Under the pieces are notes generated by a model. The model was not told the DNA's origin, searched no databases, and saw only the letters and a program-made list of their open reading frames with translations. DNA of 64,000 nucleotides from Pseudisothecium myosuroides. Its lineage: Eukaryota; Streptophyta; Bryopsida; Hypnales; Lembophyllaceae. A program made the translations under genes and the position numbers. The stretch's first letter is position 1. The number at the start of each line of letters is the position of its first letter. The DNA lies in assembly GCA_951799445.1 (NCBI GenBank), contig OX637294.1:21353452-21417451 (forward strand), given 5' to 3'. Shown one piece after another: positions 1 to 12,144 of this stretch.

Positions 1-163
1 TATACTGCGTTTCGTCCTCTGACCAATACTAACCAAATATTTTCAGTGATTTCTTCATTTCTCGGTTTTTCTATGGAGTATGGGAATCTCTCTCGATTGC
101 CGTTCTCTACAAACTTCATGTCTTTCATTTACTCAAAAGGAATGGTTTGACTCACTTTTGCAG

Positions 164-364
164 GAAGAGTCGCAGCTTGCCAAGATCTCGCGTGACAGTT
201 CCAAGATAACTGTGGAGCAGCTGCACGGGCTCATGTCGCAGGTCATCAAGGACACTTTATTTAACTCAGTGATGTCGAATGCTGCTGTCTCCGTTGCTAT
301 ATCTGATGAAACACCTGCTTTATCCACCGACTCCTCAGGGCCGGAGCCCATGGTGGAGGCGTAG
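164..364 (+). CDS. C-terminal exon of an unrecognised gene
   Basis: I read this as the last coding exon of a gene that begins left of the window. A clean 3' splice site (CACTTTTGCAG) ends at 163. The following frame stays open to TAG at 362-364 and gives about 66 residues ending in PEPMVEA. The exon product is hydrophilic: a helix-prone stretch ([19 protein letters not shown]) followed by a Ser/Thr/Pro-rich tail. A longer frame back to an ATG at 80 exists, but it would run through the apparent intron end. Most of the exon is repeated at 23734-23919 with one amino-acid change (D to G), so the frame is conserved between copies. I do not recognise the family and assign no function. The sequence to about 560 is probably 3' UTR. 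Confidence 0.55.
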   Translation, partial: EESQLAKISRDSSKITVEQLHGLMSQVIKDTLFNSVMSNAAVSVAISDETPALSTDSSGPEPMVEA

Positions 365-2833
365 TCTTGTAAATGGTTGGGAATTCGGGACTTTGGCTCA
401 CGACAGGTTCTTCTAATGCTCGGTCATATCAATTCAGCTGCCTTTGCTCCTGAGGCAGACATTTTGGCATCATCAGGATGCAGGCATTCTCATGTATTTT
501 AGTCCAGAACGTGAAATGCCAAACCGATTTTTGTATACTGAAATACACCCATGGCTAGTCAGTCCTGGGGAGGGAATTTGAGATCTCTTATCATGATGTG
601 TTTGAACGCTCCGAGTCCAGTAGCTCACATTTTAGATTGATCTCTATTATTGTCTTCTTACCGGAAGTGTGCTTTACATTCTGGTTTGCCTGTATTTTTG
701 TTCACTTCAATGTTGGTATCAAGTTTGTAAGGAGCGTCTCTTGTGACACGTGGAAACGAAGAGAGTGGGTTGCGTTGTGACACACAATTCTTCATCCCAT
801 TCTTTGAAGAACTGCTGGGCTTGGACTGTGATTAGTGTGATGTGAACACCAACAGAGGTATTCTGCCGATAGTGTGTTGATTCCTAGACCTAAAGTGCAG
901 ACATACACGATCCGAAGAAATAATTGAGGTTTGATAACCCCATAAGCAACACCTACACTAGGACCAAAAAGCAACTGTCAAAACAGATATTGAAATTTCC
1001 CATAGTAATGCTAATCAAGCAAAGACAATGTACTACTGGCGTCTCCACGATGGTTTAGGATCAACCTCAAATATTGTTGTGTGCAAAGCTTATCTAAGAC
1101 ACTCACTTAGTAGAAGAACTTACATGTAAAATTTTAGGCGGAAAACTTAGCCACGTGGCAGTATTTTAAGTGGCAACATTGAGCAAAAATTTAGATTAGA
1201 ATTGCCAACAAGAAGTTGGAAGCTCCATTGGCAATAATTTGTGTTGGAACTAGTGAAGAGACATTCATTTTTTTGTGACGGTTTATATATGAGAGTAGTA
1301 TGTTGATTACATCCATTCTTGAGTCACAGTGGCTTTAAACTATAGCACAAATATAGTGGAGATTGCACCCCCCCAAACACTCTGAATGTGTCTCTTGCTC
1401 CACGACTTGTTCCACTGATAAAGAGGGTTTGCCTGATGCATGAGCAAGTCCCTAGACGTGAAGTTGGTGCCTACAAATCTTGAGTTGCCACCAATATTGA
1501 TTTGTGGATAGATGGAGAAATTTTCCTTCCAAATCCTAGTACAGGAGTTCTACCAATGTTTAGAACAATCAAACAATTTCTTAAATTTATTTACAATTTA
1601 TTTGCCTAAGACAAGAAGGATTGCTGGGATATTCTGGGATACTTGCCAATTTGGTCAATGGTTTAGAAAGTGTGAACTAGTAGCAATGCTCTTAGAGCAA
1701 CTCTAATGCATGAGCGGAAACAGGCATAGTACAGGAATTTCCTAGGGGAGGGACGCAAACTCCATTCTATTTGGGTCATTTTTAAAAAAAAAAAAATCAA
1801 TGCAAAGCCAGCAATCCAAACCTCAAATGAACTTTCATGCATTTTAAAGAGAAGGAGAGTGAAAATTCTACATTAAAAAAAAAAACTTTCATGTAAAAAA
1901 GGGAGGTTCTAATTTATTGGCACACATAGTTTGAAAAGGTATGACAATCATGATTTTTCCTATTGTGAGCCAACTTGAGGGCTCTCCATATTTGCCAACC
2001 TGCTAGGCTTGAGAAGGAAAACAGTGGAGCCTAGAATAAAAGGAGACCAATACCAATTGCATTTGGACTTGCTTTTTTAGTTACTTTGTCATTATGTAGT
2101 TGGCATGGTATGTTTTGGTTGCATTGGAACTACACTTAGACTCTCCAAATGTTTTTTTTTATAGCCATGGGTTATAAAGGCAGTGTTTTTCACAATCATA
2201 GGTCTATCCTTTTAGGATTAACAATTGAGTATGAGTAAATTACAATCTTGAGTGTTGCTTGAATGCTTTTTCTTGGGTGATTTTGGAAGTTTCCTCTTCA
2301 AAGTATTTATGAGTTATGACTTCTCCACAAAAGAAGATTCAAAAGTTTTCACAGGATTTGAATTTTCTTTATAAAAAAGATATTTTTCAAATTTGAGCCC
2401 AACTAACTAAATGTTGGTCATCAACTCTAGTCTCTCCTCCAATTTGAAATCTTGAAAATTTTCCAAAATTGATTATTTTATAATCATTTGAACTTTGTGC
2501 CTATAATCATGGGCTATTGAATCTCTAATTGTATCTAGAATGACATGGAAGTTTGGTTTCAGGCCCTCTAAAGGGCCACGAGTTCCTACAAGTTCTCCCA
2601 CAAGTTTTGGTGAATTCTTGGCTGTTGGAATTGCGCCACTGCAGCAGGGTGACATGGCCAAACTTCGGCCACATCAGATTTTCCAAAAATCTTAAAATGA
2701 GATTTGCAAATTTATTTGTTTATTTATTTGGAAAATTTTTTTTTTTGACTGCCCATACTACTATTCACAGCATGGGGACAAATTGAGGAACAAGCCTGAA
2801 ACAACCCTTTCTTGGCCCCAAATCCCTTCTAAT
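365..2833. repeat. Non-coding duplicated segment, copy 1
   Basis: No gene is visible. From 178 to about 1850 the sequence matches 23734-25320 closely, with scattered substitutions and small indels, so the exon at 164-364 and at least 1.4 kb downstream were duplicated together. From about 1850 to 2833 it is AT-rich and without recognisable coding or element ends. Confidence 0.6.
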
Positions 2834-3400
2834 GCATTACTATTTTTTGTCTTGGGCTCTCACTTTACATGGTCACATCTAACCCTTCTGGTCCTTGGTC
2901 TAGCCCTCGTATAAACCGGTCCAGTAAGAAGCCCAAGCCACTTTGGATTTTATGAAATTTCTCTGTTTCAAAGTGCTGTGTTGTGAAATTTTGCAGTTGG
3001 GGGTTCTGAAATTTTGGATTTTGTCGGGATCGTGAGAGACTACGCATGTAAACACAGACTTCTGTCTGTAGTGCATCTGAGCAAATACATCCAGGGTACC
3101 ATCGTACATATTTGCAATTTATAAATGCTCTAAAATTCTTTTCCTCACTACAAGAAAATGAGTGTGGCAATTGTAAATTGCAAATATTTTCTTGTGATAA
3201 GTTTTCAGTCACAGCAATTGCTTCAAAGAGAAAAGTTAGTACAATTGCAGAATGGTTCTTTCACAATAACGTTGAGTGCATTGTTATATCCATGGTTTGC
3301 AAAATAAAATTTTGCAACTATTTTTTATGATTACCATGGATGTACACACACTCCTCCAGATGAAGGGGACAGCAAACCCCTTTCAGTTAAACTAAGGTAA
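2834..3400 (+). repeat. Dispersed repeat R, partial copy 1
   Basis: Similar sequence occurs at 25320-25950 and 42115-42900, sharing landmarks such as TGGTCACATCTAAC, GATCGTGAGAGACTACG and ACCATGGA(T/C)GTACACAC. No conserved frame runs through the copies, so it is non-coding repeat rather than a gene family. This copy carries a small CACTA-ended insertion. Confidence 0.6.
3146..3196. mobile_element. Tiny CACTA-ended insertion
   Basis: The segment starts CACTACAAGAAAAT and ends ATTTTCTTGTG, so the ends are near-inverted and the left end has the plant CACTA (En/Spm) form. It lies where the sibling copies at about 25700 and 42650 have different short sequence. I see no target duplication. A second single end of the same kind (ACTACAAGAAAATGAGTG) is at 3653. 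Confidence 0.4.
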
Positions 3401-4318
3401 ACCAGCCTATGAGTGGTTTGCCATGTTGCCATTAGAAAAAAAATTCAGATTTTTTTTTCCCATAGAAAGACAAACGTGAGAAATGAAGAGAGCAATTGAA
3501 ATTATTTTTTTGACAAAGTATGAATTTGTTATTAATTTTTGGAGTGTGTTGCCCAATTGACCCAAAAGAGTCTCTTGACTACCCCCAAACCAGCAAAAAG
3601 TGTACCCATAATGGTCATCTTACCACCTAAAGCAGTCTCAATATTTTCTAGGACTACAAGAAAATGAGTGTGGCAATTTTTTTATTCATAAAAACTTTGA
3701 AATTCAATAATTTTTTCACACCATAGGTCCAAACACCACAAAACAAAGTATGTGCACCCCTCCTTGTAATTAAAGAGCTTTCCAACGCGGGTACCAAGAA
3801 CGCCAGCGGATGCCTCACGGTTTCTTAGATCTCAGCATATCAAACAAACAAGACAAAACAAACAACCTAACTTAAGGTATATACTAGTGTGCCCTATGCC
3901 ATTGCTACAACCAAAATAAAAGTAAAAATAATTTTCTAATTTGTAAAAAAAGATCAATATTTTTTATGCACAAAGGAGTGTAAGGGCTTTGTTGCGGTGT
4001 GAGAAGTGGCGTTCTTGATACAAATAGAAAGCTTTGTGCATGAAGGAATGTACGAGCTTTGTTTCAAGGCGGTTGACACGTTTCCACACATTTTGTGTTG
4101 TTTCAATGTAAAAGTAAAAAAAGATAATTTAATTCAATTTTTGACTTTGTAATGAAATTCAATAACTTTCACACTGTAGGTCCAAACACCACAAAACAAA
4201 TTCCATGCACCCCTCCTTGCTCTTCACAAAGAGCTTTCTAGAGTTATCAAGAACACTGCCATGCGCCTCACGGTTTGTTAGATCTTAGCGTATCCAAAAA
4301 AAACTAATTTAAGGTATA

Positions 4319-4926
4319 AGGTAGTGTGCTCATAAAGCAACCTTTTAAGGCTTGGTCAGCCTTTTTGATGGATTTCAAATTTGTGGAAGTATTTTTCCTT
4401 GTTTTTCCACTTGAAGACAAACTAATGCGGAATCTAATACAAGTGGTTTCATATTTTTTGGAGCATTTATGAATTACTTACGAATTTCCAAAGATATCTA
4501 TTTCTGATCGTAGCCCTTGCAAAATCTACACATGCACAATCTTGAAAAAGATATTGCTTGACCAAAAACAAGCATTGCAGCATGTAGAAAGTAATAGAGA
4601 AGGTTCCAAAATGCGACCCTTACTAAAACTTATATAAAATTAATGCTTGAGTCAATCATTATTTCAGATTTTTTTAGCTTCAACAAGCAAGTAGTTGGGC
4701 CGCCAATTCTCATTTGAAAAAATTCAATGGACATGTATCCACTTAGTTAGAAATGGACCCGCCCTAGCTCTTATTCCATCTATTGGAGAAGTATGAGCTA
4801 GTATCTAACAAATATTATTACGCTCTCACATTATGAATAGTCCATTCACTGACCATCGCATATTCATTTTAGAGCCTTCTGTAGGAACGGTTTGAAGAAG
4901 AAGGTCACAATAAGAGCACACTACAA
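4319..4926. mobile_element. AGGTAGTG-ended MITE, TA target (copy a)
   Basis: Ends are AGGTAGTGTGCTC on the left and its approximate complement (GAGCACACTACAA) on the right, flanked by TA at 4317-4318 and 4927-4928. Uninterrupted monomers of the surrounding array read GGTATAGACTAG or similar, so one TA became two. That places the element with Tc1/mariner-type (Stowaway-like) non-autonomous elements. No coding frame. Relatives: 8639-9049 and 13408-13816. Confidence 0.75.
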
Positions 4927-6694
4927 TAGACTAGTGTGCCTTATGCCATTGCCACAATTAAAACAAAAGTAAAGATAATTCTTTAATTCAAAATAACTTC
5001 AAAATTCAATAACTTTCACTCCATAGGTGTGAACGCCATGAAACAAAGTCCACGCGGGAGCCCGTGCACCACTCCTTGCTAGAGGCTTTCCAAAGATATC
5101 AAGAATGTGGTCAAGGGACACACAATCCAGGAGATCTCATTGTAACAAACAAATAAACAAAACAAAACAACCTAATTAGTGTTCCTTGTGCTGTTGCCAC
5201 AACCAAAATCAAAGCAAAAGTCATTTTCTAAAACAAATTCAAAAATAACTTTGAAATTCAATAACTTTCACACGATAGTGTGGGAGGTTGCATTGTTGGT
5301 ACAAATAAAAGCTCTATGCACAAAGGAGTGCAAGGGCTTTGCTTTGTGGCGTTTACTCCGTTTAGGCATGCCATGTGAAAGTTATGTTTTTTCCAAAGTA
5401 AAAGATAATTTAATTCTATTTTTTAATTCAAAAAATCCATAACTTTCACATAGTAGGTCCAAACATCGCAAAATTAGCGCAAATAAAAGGTTCTATGCAT
5501 GAAGGAGTGCAAGGGTTTTATTTCATGGCATTTGGGCATCCAATGTGAAAGTTACAAATTTTCTAAAATAAAAGATAATTTAATTCAATTTTTAAATTCA
5601 TAAAAACTTTGAAATTCAATAACTTCCACATGGTAGGTTCAAACGCCACAAAACAAAGTTTGTGCACTCTTCCTTGCCAAGAGCTTTCGAGTGGTACCAG
5701 AGCGCCACCAGATGCCTCACGGTTTCTTACATCTCACCGTATCAAACAAAACAAACAAACAACCTGATTAGTGTGCCTTGTGCCGTTGCCACAACCAAAA
5801 TCAAAGCAAAAGTAATTTTCTAATTTTTAAATTCATAAAAAACTTGGAAATTCAATATCTTTCACATCGTAGGTCCAAACACCACGAACCAAAGCCCGTG
5901 CACCCCTCCTCGCCAAGAGCTTTTTGAAAATACCAAGCACGTTATTAGGGGACATAGGATTTGAGAGATCTCAACATAACAAAGAAAACAAAAAAAACTA
6001 ACTAATTAACAAAACAAATAGCCAAACTTAAGGTATAGACTAGTGTGCCCTGTGCCATTGCCACAACCAAAATGTAATTAAAAGTAATTTTCTAAAAATT
6101 TTGAACTCATAAATACTTTGAAATTCAATAATTTCCACACTGTGGGTCCAAACGCCACAAAACAAAGCCTGCACACTCCTCTTCGCCGAGCCCTTTCTGA
6201 CAGTACCAAGTACACCACCTAGGGACGCACAGTCCGGGAGATCTCAATGTGACAAACAAAACAAACACCTTGTCTTAAGGTATGGACTAGTGTAGCCATG
6301 TGCTATTGCCACACCCAAAACAAGTAAAAGTCTTTTTAAGAACCAAAAATAATTCAAAAACTCATAACTTTCCCACCGTAGGTCCAAAAGCCACAAAACA
6401 ATGCCCGTGCATCCCTCCTCACCGAGGGCTTTCCAACGGTACCAATAGTGTGATAATTTGACACACGGTTCAAAAGATACATAATTTAGCATAATTTAGT
6501 AATTTTCTGGAATCAAAACTAACTCAAAAATCCATAACTTTCCCATTGCTGGTCCAAACACCACGAAACCAAGCCCATGCACCCCTCCTTGCCAAGGGCT
6601 ATCCGATGGTACCAAGCTCGCCACCGGCAGACGCATGGTCCGGGAGATCCTAACATGACAAACACAACAAAACAAAACAAACAGCCTATCTTAA

Positions 6695-7625
6695 CCCCTA
6701 AAGGACCAACTTGCTATTTTTAGCAACATAGCGATTTTGGACAAGTATGTGTGAAGAGAGATTTTCATATTTTAAGCTGAAATTTTAATAGAAGGTGGGG
6801 ACGAGGAATATCTTTCATGTGCACTAAATTTCATGACATTTCGAAATAGGAGTAAAAAGTTATGGCCTAATATGTTACTTTTTTCACCGGGCGGGCAGTC
6901 TGGGCAGATCTGAAAAAATCACTTTTCTCAAAATAAAAATTTGAAATTGGTTTTCTAAATTTATATATATATATATATATGGAAAGCTTTGAATCATTCT
7001 ATTTCGACCAATGAGTCAAAAATTATGAGGAATTTTAGTTTGCGGGCAGTTATGGATTTTCTACTCTAAAATAAACTTTGAAGTTGTTTATTTCACTCAA
7101 TTTTCAATATTTTTTGAAAAAAACAAAATTATAGGATATAGATTGTTTATTAAAACATTACAACCATTGGGATTGAAATTTTTCAATTCCATAATTAAAT
7201 TCTTAACAATTTAGTGTTTTGAATCATTTTCTACTTTTTTCTACTTACTATTTTTTCCCTATATGTTGTACAATTCCAAATGATTTGAAATTTTTTAAGC
7301 ATGTAGACAACTTGTTTAGAAATAAGAATTCAAAGAAGCACCACCATTTTGGACATTTTTTCATACAAGTGTGACCTTGTGAAGTGCAGCTGCCCTGTTT
7401 TTCGCAGGGACAAAAAAAGGATCTTTGCCAATTCAAATGCTAATATCTTCCAATCTGCACGGTGGAAAATTCTGAAATTTTTTCCACGACTTCTAAAACT
7501 AGAATACTATAAGATCCTACGGTTATATGTGTCTATAAAAGTTTTTTTCTTAAATTTGGTACTTGTACTAGAAATGGCAGTTTTGGAGCGTTTTTGGTGA
7601 AAACATAGTCAAAGAACTTTAGGGG
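6695..7625. mobile_element. piggyBac-like TTAA element A (931 bp)
   Basis: It starts CCCCTAAAGGACC after TTAA (6691-6694) and ends with CTTTAGGGG before TTAA (7626-7629). Neighbouring array monomers have a single TTAA in the same context (CTTAAGGTATGGACTAG), which shows TTAA duplication. The interior is AT-rich and non-coding. The left half carries GGCAACATAGCGATTTTGG-like sequence shared with elements C, D, G and J; the right half carries GAAATGGCAGTTTTGG. A TA dinucleotide tract lies near 6962-6980. Confidence 0.85.
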
Positions 7626-8289
7626 TTAAGGTATGGACTAGTGTAGCCTTGTGCCGTTGCCACAACCAAAACAAAACGTCATTTTAAAAACCAAAAATAA
7701 CTCAAAAACCCATAACTTTCCCATCATAGCTCCAAAGTTCAAACGCCACAAAACAAAGCCCATGCACCCCTTCTCGCCGAGGGCTTTCCAATGGTACCAA
7801 GAACGTGACAAATTGACACACGGTTCAAAAGATACATAATCTAGTATAATTTAGTAATTTTTAAGAACCAAAAATTACTCAAAAATCCATACCACTTTTA
7901 CGCCACAGGTCCAAACACCATGAAACCGTGTGTAGCCCTATGTCGTTGGCCCCTACAACTCAAAAATCCATAACTTTCACATGGTAGGTTCAAATGCCAC
8001 GAAACAAAGCATGTGTACCCCTCCTCACCGAGAGCTTTCCAACAATACCAAGAACGTGACCAAAATCAAAGTAAAAAGTATTTTCCTAATTTTTTGATCC
8101 ATAAATACTTCGAAAATTCAATAACTTCTGCACCGTAACTCCCAACGCGACGAAACAAAGCCCGTGCACCCCTCCGCGCCGAGGGCTTTCTGACGGTACC
8201 AAGCACGTCACCGGGGGACGCACGGTCCAGGAGATCCCAACGTGACAAACAAAACAAACAAACAAACAAAACAAACAAACAAACTTAAG

Positions 8290-8604
8290 GAATGGATGAT
8301 GATAATAATGGATGGATTATTTGAGGGCAAACGAGTGCTCCTTCACTACAGTAAACCCTCGTCTGTAACATGTGGAAAGAAAGTTTTCTCCCACGAATAT
8401 TCTTACAAGAGGCCATTCCTGCATGCGCCAGAGCAGTTCCTCTTCAGCGCAAGTTTCTGGGTTCTTCCTCACGAATTTGTCAAATTAATGTTCGTGAATG
8501 CGTGTGATTGCAAAGTCAGTCATACATCCGCCAACCCTGCTTCTGTAACGGAGTTGTCAGCATATTCTGTCAGTTCGGTTCGTGTCGAGAACCTGCTGCG
8601 ATAG
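8290..8604 (+). other. Open frame of uncertain status
   Basis: A frame stays open from the A-rich end of the tandem array to TAG at 8602. This stretch is less AT-rich than its surroundings and single-copy in the window. Its product resembles no family I know, and there is no second copy to test conservation. It could be a gene fragment or exon. The N-terminal part of the longest frame (from 8242) is only translated AAACAAAC repeat. Confidence 0.15.
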
Positions 8605-8638
8605 ATTGATTCTTGGTTTGTACGCACTGCTGCTGGTA

Positions 8639-9049
8639 AGGTAGGAGGCTCAGAAATGGAGCATCTAAGGGCTGGTCCGCTTTTTTCATGTATTTCCCTG
8701 GACGGGAATATTTTTAGCTCATTTTCCAGACATAGAGAAATTGATGAGGAATCTAACCCAAGTGGTTTCGTATTTTTCCGAGCCTTTTTGAATTACTTAT
8801 GAATTTTCAAACAAGTTGGGTCATAGGTCGCTATTTGTGACCCTAGGTCTTTCATAAACCATTCACTTGCAATTCTAAGTAAAAATGGGGAAAGCAAAGA
8901 GAATGATTGGCTCTTGCAAGTAATAAGACTTTTTTCCTTGATTCATTCAATGAATGTACTAGTCAATTTCACAACCATCTCATGTCCATTTCACAGCCAT
9001 TTATAGGGTCCATTCTAAATGCCCGCTCTGTTTTATAGCCTCCTACCTT
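8639..9049. mobile_element. AGGTAGG-ended MITE, TA target (copy b)
   Basis: Ends AGGTAGGAGGCT and AGCCTCCTACCT are inverted and flanked by TA on both sides (8637-8638 and 9050-9051). The interior shares CAAGTGGTTTC and TTTTTGAATTACTTATGAATTTT with the copies at 4319 and 13408. Non-coding, 411 bp. Confidence 0.75.
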
Positions 9050-9057
9050 ATGAAGAC

Positions 9058-10104
9058 TTGGTTATGGCAGATTGCAAGCTCTATCATCTAACGCAGGCAG
9101 TTGCACTTCATGGAGCTCCTTTTGTTACATGGTCACGAAGGGGCCGAGATTTGCAAGAAATCTTAGGTAGGTTCGTGCAAGAAATCTTAAGACAGTAGGT
9201 TCGTACAAAGTCATTTTGGGTCGGATGTTCATGAAATTTGGACACAATATGTAAACATATACCCCCTTGGTGAAAATCTAATTTTTTCAGATTAGGTGCG
9301 TAGATCAAAAGTTATGTTGCCCTGAACTTTTTGGCAGCTTGGGTAGCTTCAAGCCCAACATGTGCAAAACTCCTCCTATAATTTTGAAATTTGATAGGTG
9401 TGTAACTTATGTAATACAAGAAGCAATTGTCAAAAAAATAATCATGTGTACTGTAAAAATCTCACTCTAGAAGGGTTTAAAATTTGCTAGCCTTGTTGAG
9501 TAAGGTCAGAAAAAAAACTTTTTTTCTTAACTTCAAATGTTATAATCTTTCAATCCATGCAGCTAAAGTTTCTGAAAACAATTCCACACATTCCCAGAGA
9601 AGTCTAGTACAAATTTGTATGGTTGAATATTTTTTTTTAAGCTATTTTTTCATTTTTTTTCTTGCTACCCTAGAAAGTAACAATTTTTGACAATTTTTGC
9701 ACAAAATGTGCCTTGGTCCTATAGGGGTTGAGCTTAATTCTGATCTTGTGATCAGAATGAATGAAAAGTTTGTATAACTAAGGTAGGAGCACCCATTTCC
9801 CTCCACGTCCCAGAACCCGTTCTTTGCAACAATCCCCCAATTCACTCATCAGAAGATCAAACTACAGTGATTAGGTGGTTTCATGGCAGTTGCAAATTGG
9901 TGCATGTGGGAGCCAATGATGTTCGGAAATGGGGTCCCTCTAAGAATGGACAATGGGTGTTTTTCATCTTTGCACTTTGACCAAGCTTTCTGAAAGTAGT
10001 TTTTTAAATTCAAGAGTTTTTTTTTTTGCATCTCCCATTCTCTCATTTGCCTTCCATTCCATCCATTATTTTCCACACTAGCTTCATGGTCTGCTTTGCA
10101 TGGC
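9058..10104. repeat. Repeat mosaic with no gene
   Basis: At 9058-9130 there is a fragment of repeat R (ATGGCAGATTGCAAGCTCTATCATCTA). The rest is AT-rich. A degenerate right end of a piggyBac-like element (GGTCCTATAGGGG, then TTGA) lies at about 9714-9730; I could not find its left end. No coding frame is supported. Confidence 0.45.
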
Positions 10105-10108
10105 TTAA

Positions 10109-10754
10109 CCCCTAAATGCTCGAGGCACCAATTTTGGTGTCGACAACTTTGAAGTTAAATAAAACCTAACCAAGTTACTATTTTTAGTAATTTGTATTTT
10201 TGAAAAATTCTTTTTGAAGTCTAGTTTTAGCCTCAAAACTCCAATTCTGAAAATGATGGATTATGATTTTTCTATTCAAGAGTTTGTGCAAGGGTACCCA
10301 TTGCAATCTTGACTTTTTATAGTGTTGAGGGCTATTGAAAATGAGCCTCAAATACACTAGATCTTGAAGGAAAAATCACATTAGAAATTCATTTAAAAAA
10401 ATTGTAGTAGAATAGATTTTGAGAAGCCGTAAATTGATTGCGGTTATGCATGTTAGGTCCTTTAACCTCATATTTTTTTGTTGACCAACTTTTTAGATTT
10501 GGCATGTGAAAAGAGGATTGAAAGACTTCAAGTCACTTTCACAGTTTTTAAACCCTCATGTTCAAACATTATTATCTTTCAATTCATAAGTGATTTGTTG
10601 TGTTTTCTTTTCCTATGTGACCTCTAACATATCTAGTTTGAATTTGTACGGTTACAATTCATAAAAAATTGATACAACTTATCAAAAAGTTGGCTTCTTG
10701 TTCAATTTAGAGCAAATTCCTATAAGTTCTGAAAAGGCCTCGGACATTTAGGGG
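10109..10754. mobile_element. piggyBac-like TTAA element B (646 bp)
   Basis: It begins CCCCTAAATGCTCGAGG after TTAA (10105-10108) and ends CATTTAGGGG before TTAA (10755-10758). The terminal inverted repeat is about 10 bp. The interior differs from element A, so this is a subfamily sharing mainly the termini. No open frame of note. Confidence 0.75.
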
Positions 10755-10769
10755 TTAAACAGATGGTTA

Positions 10770-11897
10770 GGGGAGGCAATCCATTTCTGATCAGCACCTC
10801 CATTCTGGCTATGTGCATTGTTCTCTTTCCGTGAATAGTGATTCATTGTGGTGCAGTTCCCATCGCAGTTGTGGCACATAATGATTGGCCACAAGACTCT
10901 CAATATTGTAACCACCCCTTGTCAATTTTGTTTTCAGCCTATAGTCGGAAATAGCAAGCCCCATATCACTGGTATGGGAAGAACAAAATCTTCTGCTAAA
11001 AAATTCATAGTAATTATATTTTGAGAAAAAAAAATCTGAAAAATTATGGAAACCTTCCAAACTTTATTTCTGCATACAAAAAAATTTCCCCACCGAAGAA
11101 ACCCGCCCTGCAGATATGTGTAATTGCTTAACCCTAGAGCGCCGCGGACGCCATTCCGTGGCGTTCTGATGACAACACTGTTGAGAAAAAGAGGATTCAA
11201 AAGTATTTTTTCATCTTCCTTTTCCTTGTTGACCTTTCATATTGGGTTATGAAGAGTATCCAATAGAGTTTGTACTCTTTCCAATGTTTATCTTCACGGA
11301 AATGAGAAGTTATTAAAAAAAACGGATCACAAAATATGCTATTTTAGAGTATTTTAGGAAGTTGTTGCTCCTTGCTCTAAATCTGAAATTTCTCCACAAA
11401 AATCATATTTTTTGAGTTTGAGTCCAACTAACAAAATGAAGGTCATCTACTCTAGTTTCTACTCCAATTTGAATTTTGAAAAAATTCCTAATATTGAGTA
11501 TTTTATTGCAATTTGAACTTTGGGTGTATTCTCAATGTCTATTATTTTCTAATTATAGAATTACACGGAAATTGAGTTTATACCATGATGTTTGTCATTA
11601 TAATATACACACATGGTGAAATTTTCAGATTTTTTGAAATAATGTTCTATTTAATATGATTTTTCTTCACTTTTTCTTCAAAAACTCCTTAAAAAATCAA
11701 TTTTCCACAAAAAAATCTAAATTTTTTGTGAAGTAAAGGAAACATGTAATTTCATCTCTGAAAAATAAATATAAAATTTTTCATACATATCTAGTTGCAA
11801 AATGGCAGCAAATTGAGTGTTGGGCGATGAGGCTTCGAATCAGTGGTCATAGGTCCGTCATTTAGGAGTTAAGTGATCCGAAATGGGTTGCCTCCCC
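10770..11897. mobile_element. GGGGAGGCAATCC-ended MITE, TA target, with nested insertion
   Basis: Left end GGGGAGGCAATCCATTTC and right end GAAATGGGTTGCCTCCCC are inverted, with TA flanks at 10768-10769 and 11898-11899. Removing the nested TTAA element (11132-11868 plus one TTAA) leaves about 387 bp, close to the intact 397-bp relative at 44671-45067, which shares CCACAAGACTCTCAATATTG-type sequence in inverse order. Confidence 0.75.
11132..11868. mobile_element. piggyBac-like TTAA element nested in a MITE
   Basis: TTAA at 11128-11131 and 11869-11872 flank an insert starting CCCTAGAGCGCCGCGG and ending CGTCATTTAGGAG. The termini match the family only loosely (CCTA and the GGAC block agree), so it is an old or divergent member. 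It lies inside the GGGGAGGC element, so it is the younger insertion of the two. Confidence 0.6.
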
Positions 11898-12144
11898 TAT
11901 GGGTGCTCCCACTTACTGTACAACTCGCCGGCAGCAACTCCTGCAGCGGCTTTGGAAGTGACACTCAGGCAACACTCGGTATCTTCCACCGCAATATTAA
12001 ATATTGCCAAATTGAATCCCTCTGCTTCGCTTGGAGCGAGGCTCACTCACCCTCGAACCTTTCTTTTTCTCATCTAGCCCAAGCTAGTGTGCTGCCTGGA
12101 AGAGACACGCAGGCAACACCTGGTATATTCCACCGCAATATTAA

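Larger units (their letters stand above)
3690..8290 (+). repeat. Degenerate tandem array, ~170-250-bp monomers
   Basis: About 13 degenerate copies of one monomer follow each other. Each has the order CATAACTTTC, GGTCCAAACRCCAC, AAACAAAGCC, GTGCACCCCTCCT, a GAGCTTTCC block, GGTACCAAG, GGGAGATC, then an AAACAAAC-rich tract and often CTTAAGGTATGGACTAGTG. Marker positions include 3725, 4169, 5456, 5635, 5871, 6145, 6381, 6549, 7733, 7909 and 7985. Spacing in the middle alternates around 235 and 170 bp, hinting at a dimeric unit. Two foreign elements interrupt it (4319-4926 and 6695-7625). It is non-coding. Confidence 0.75.
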
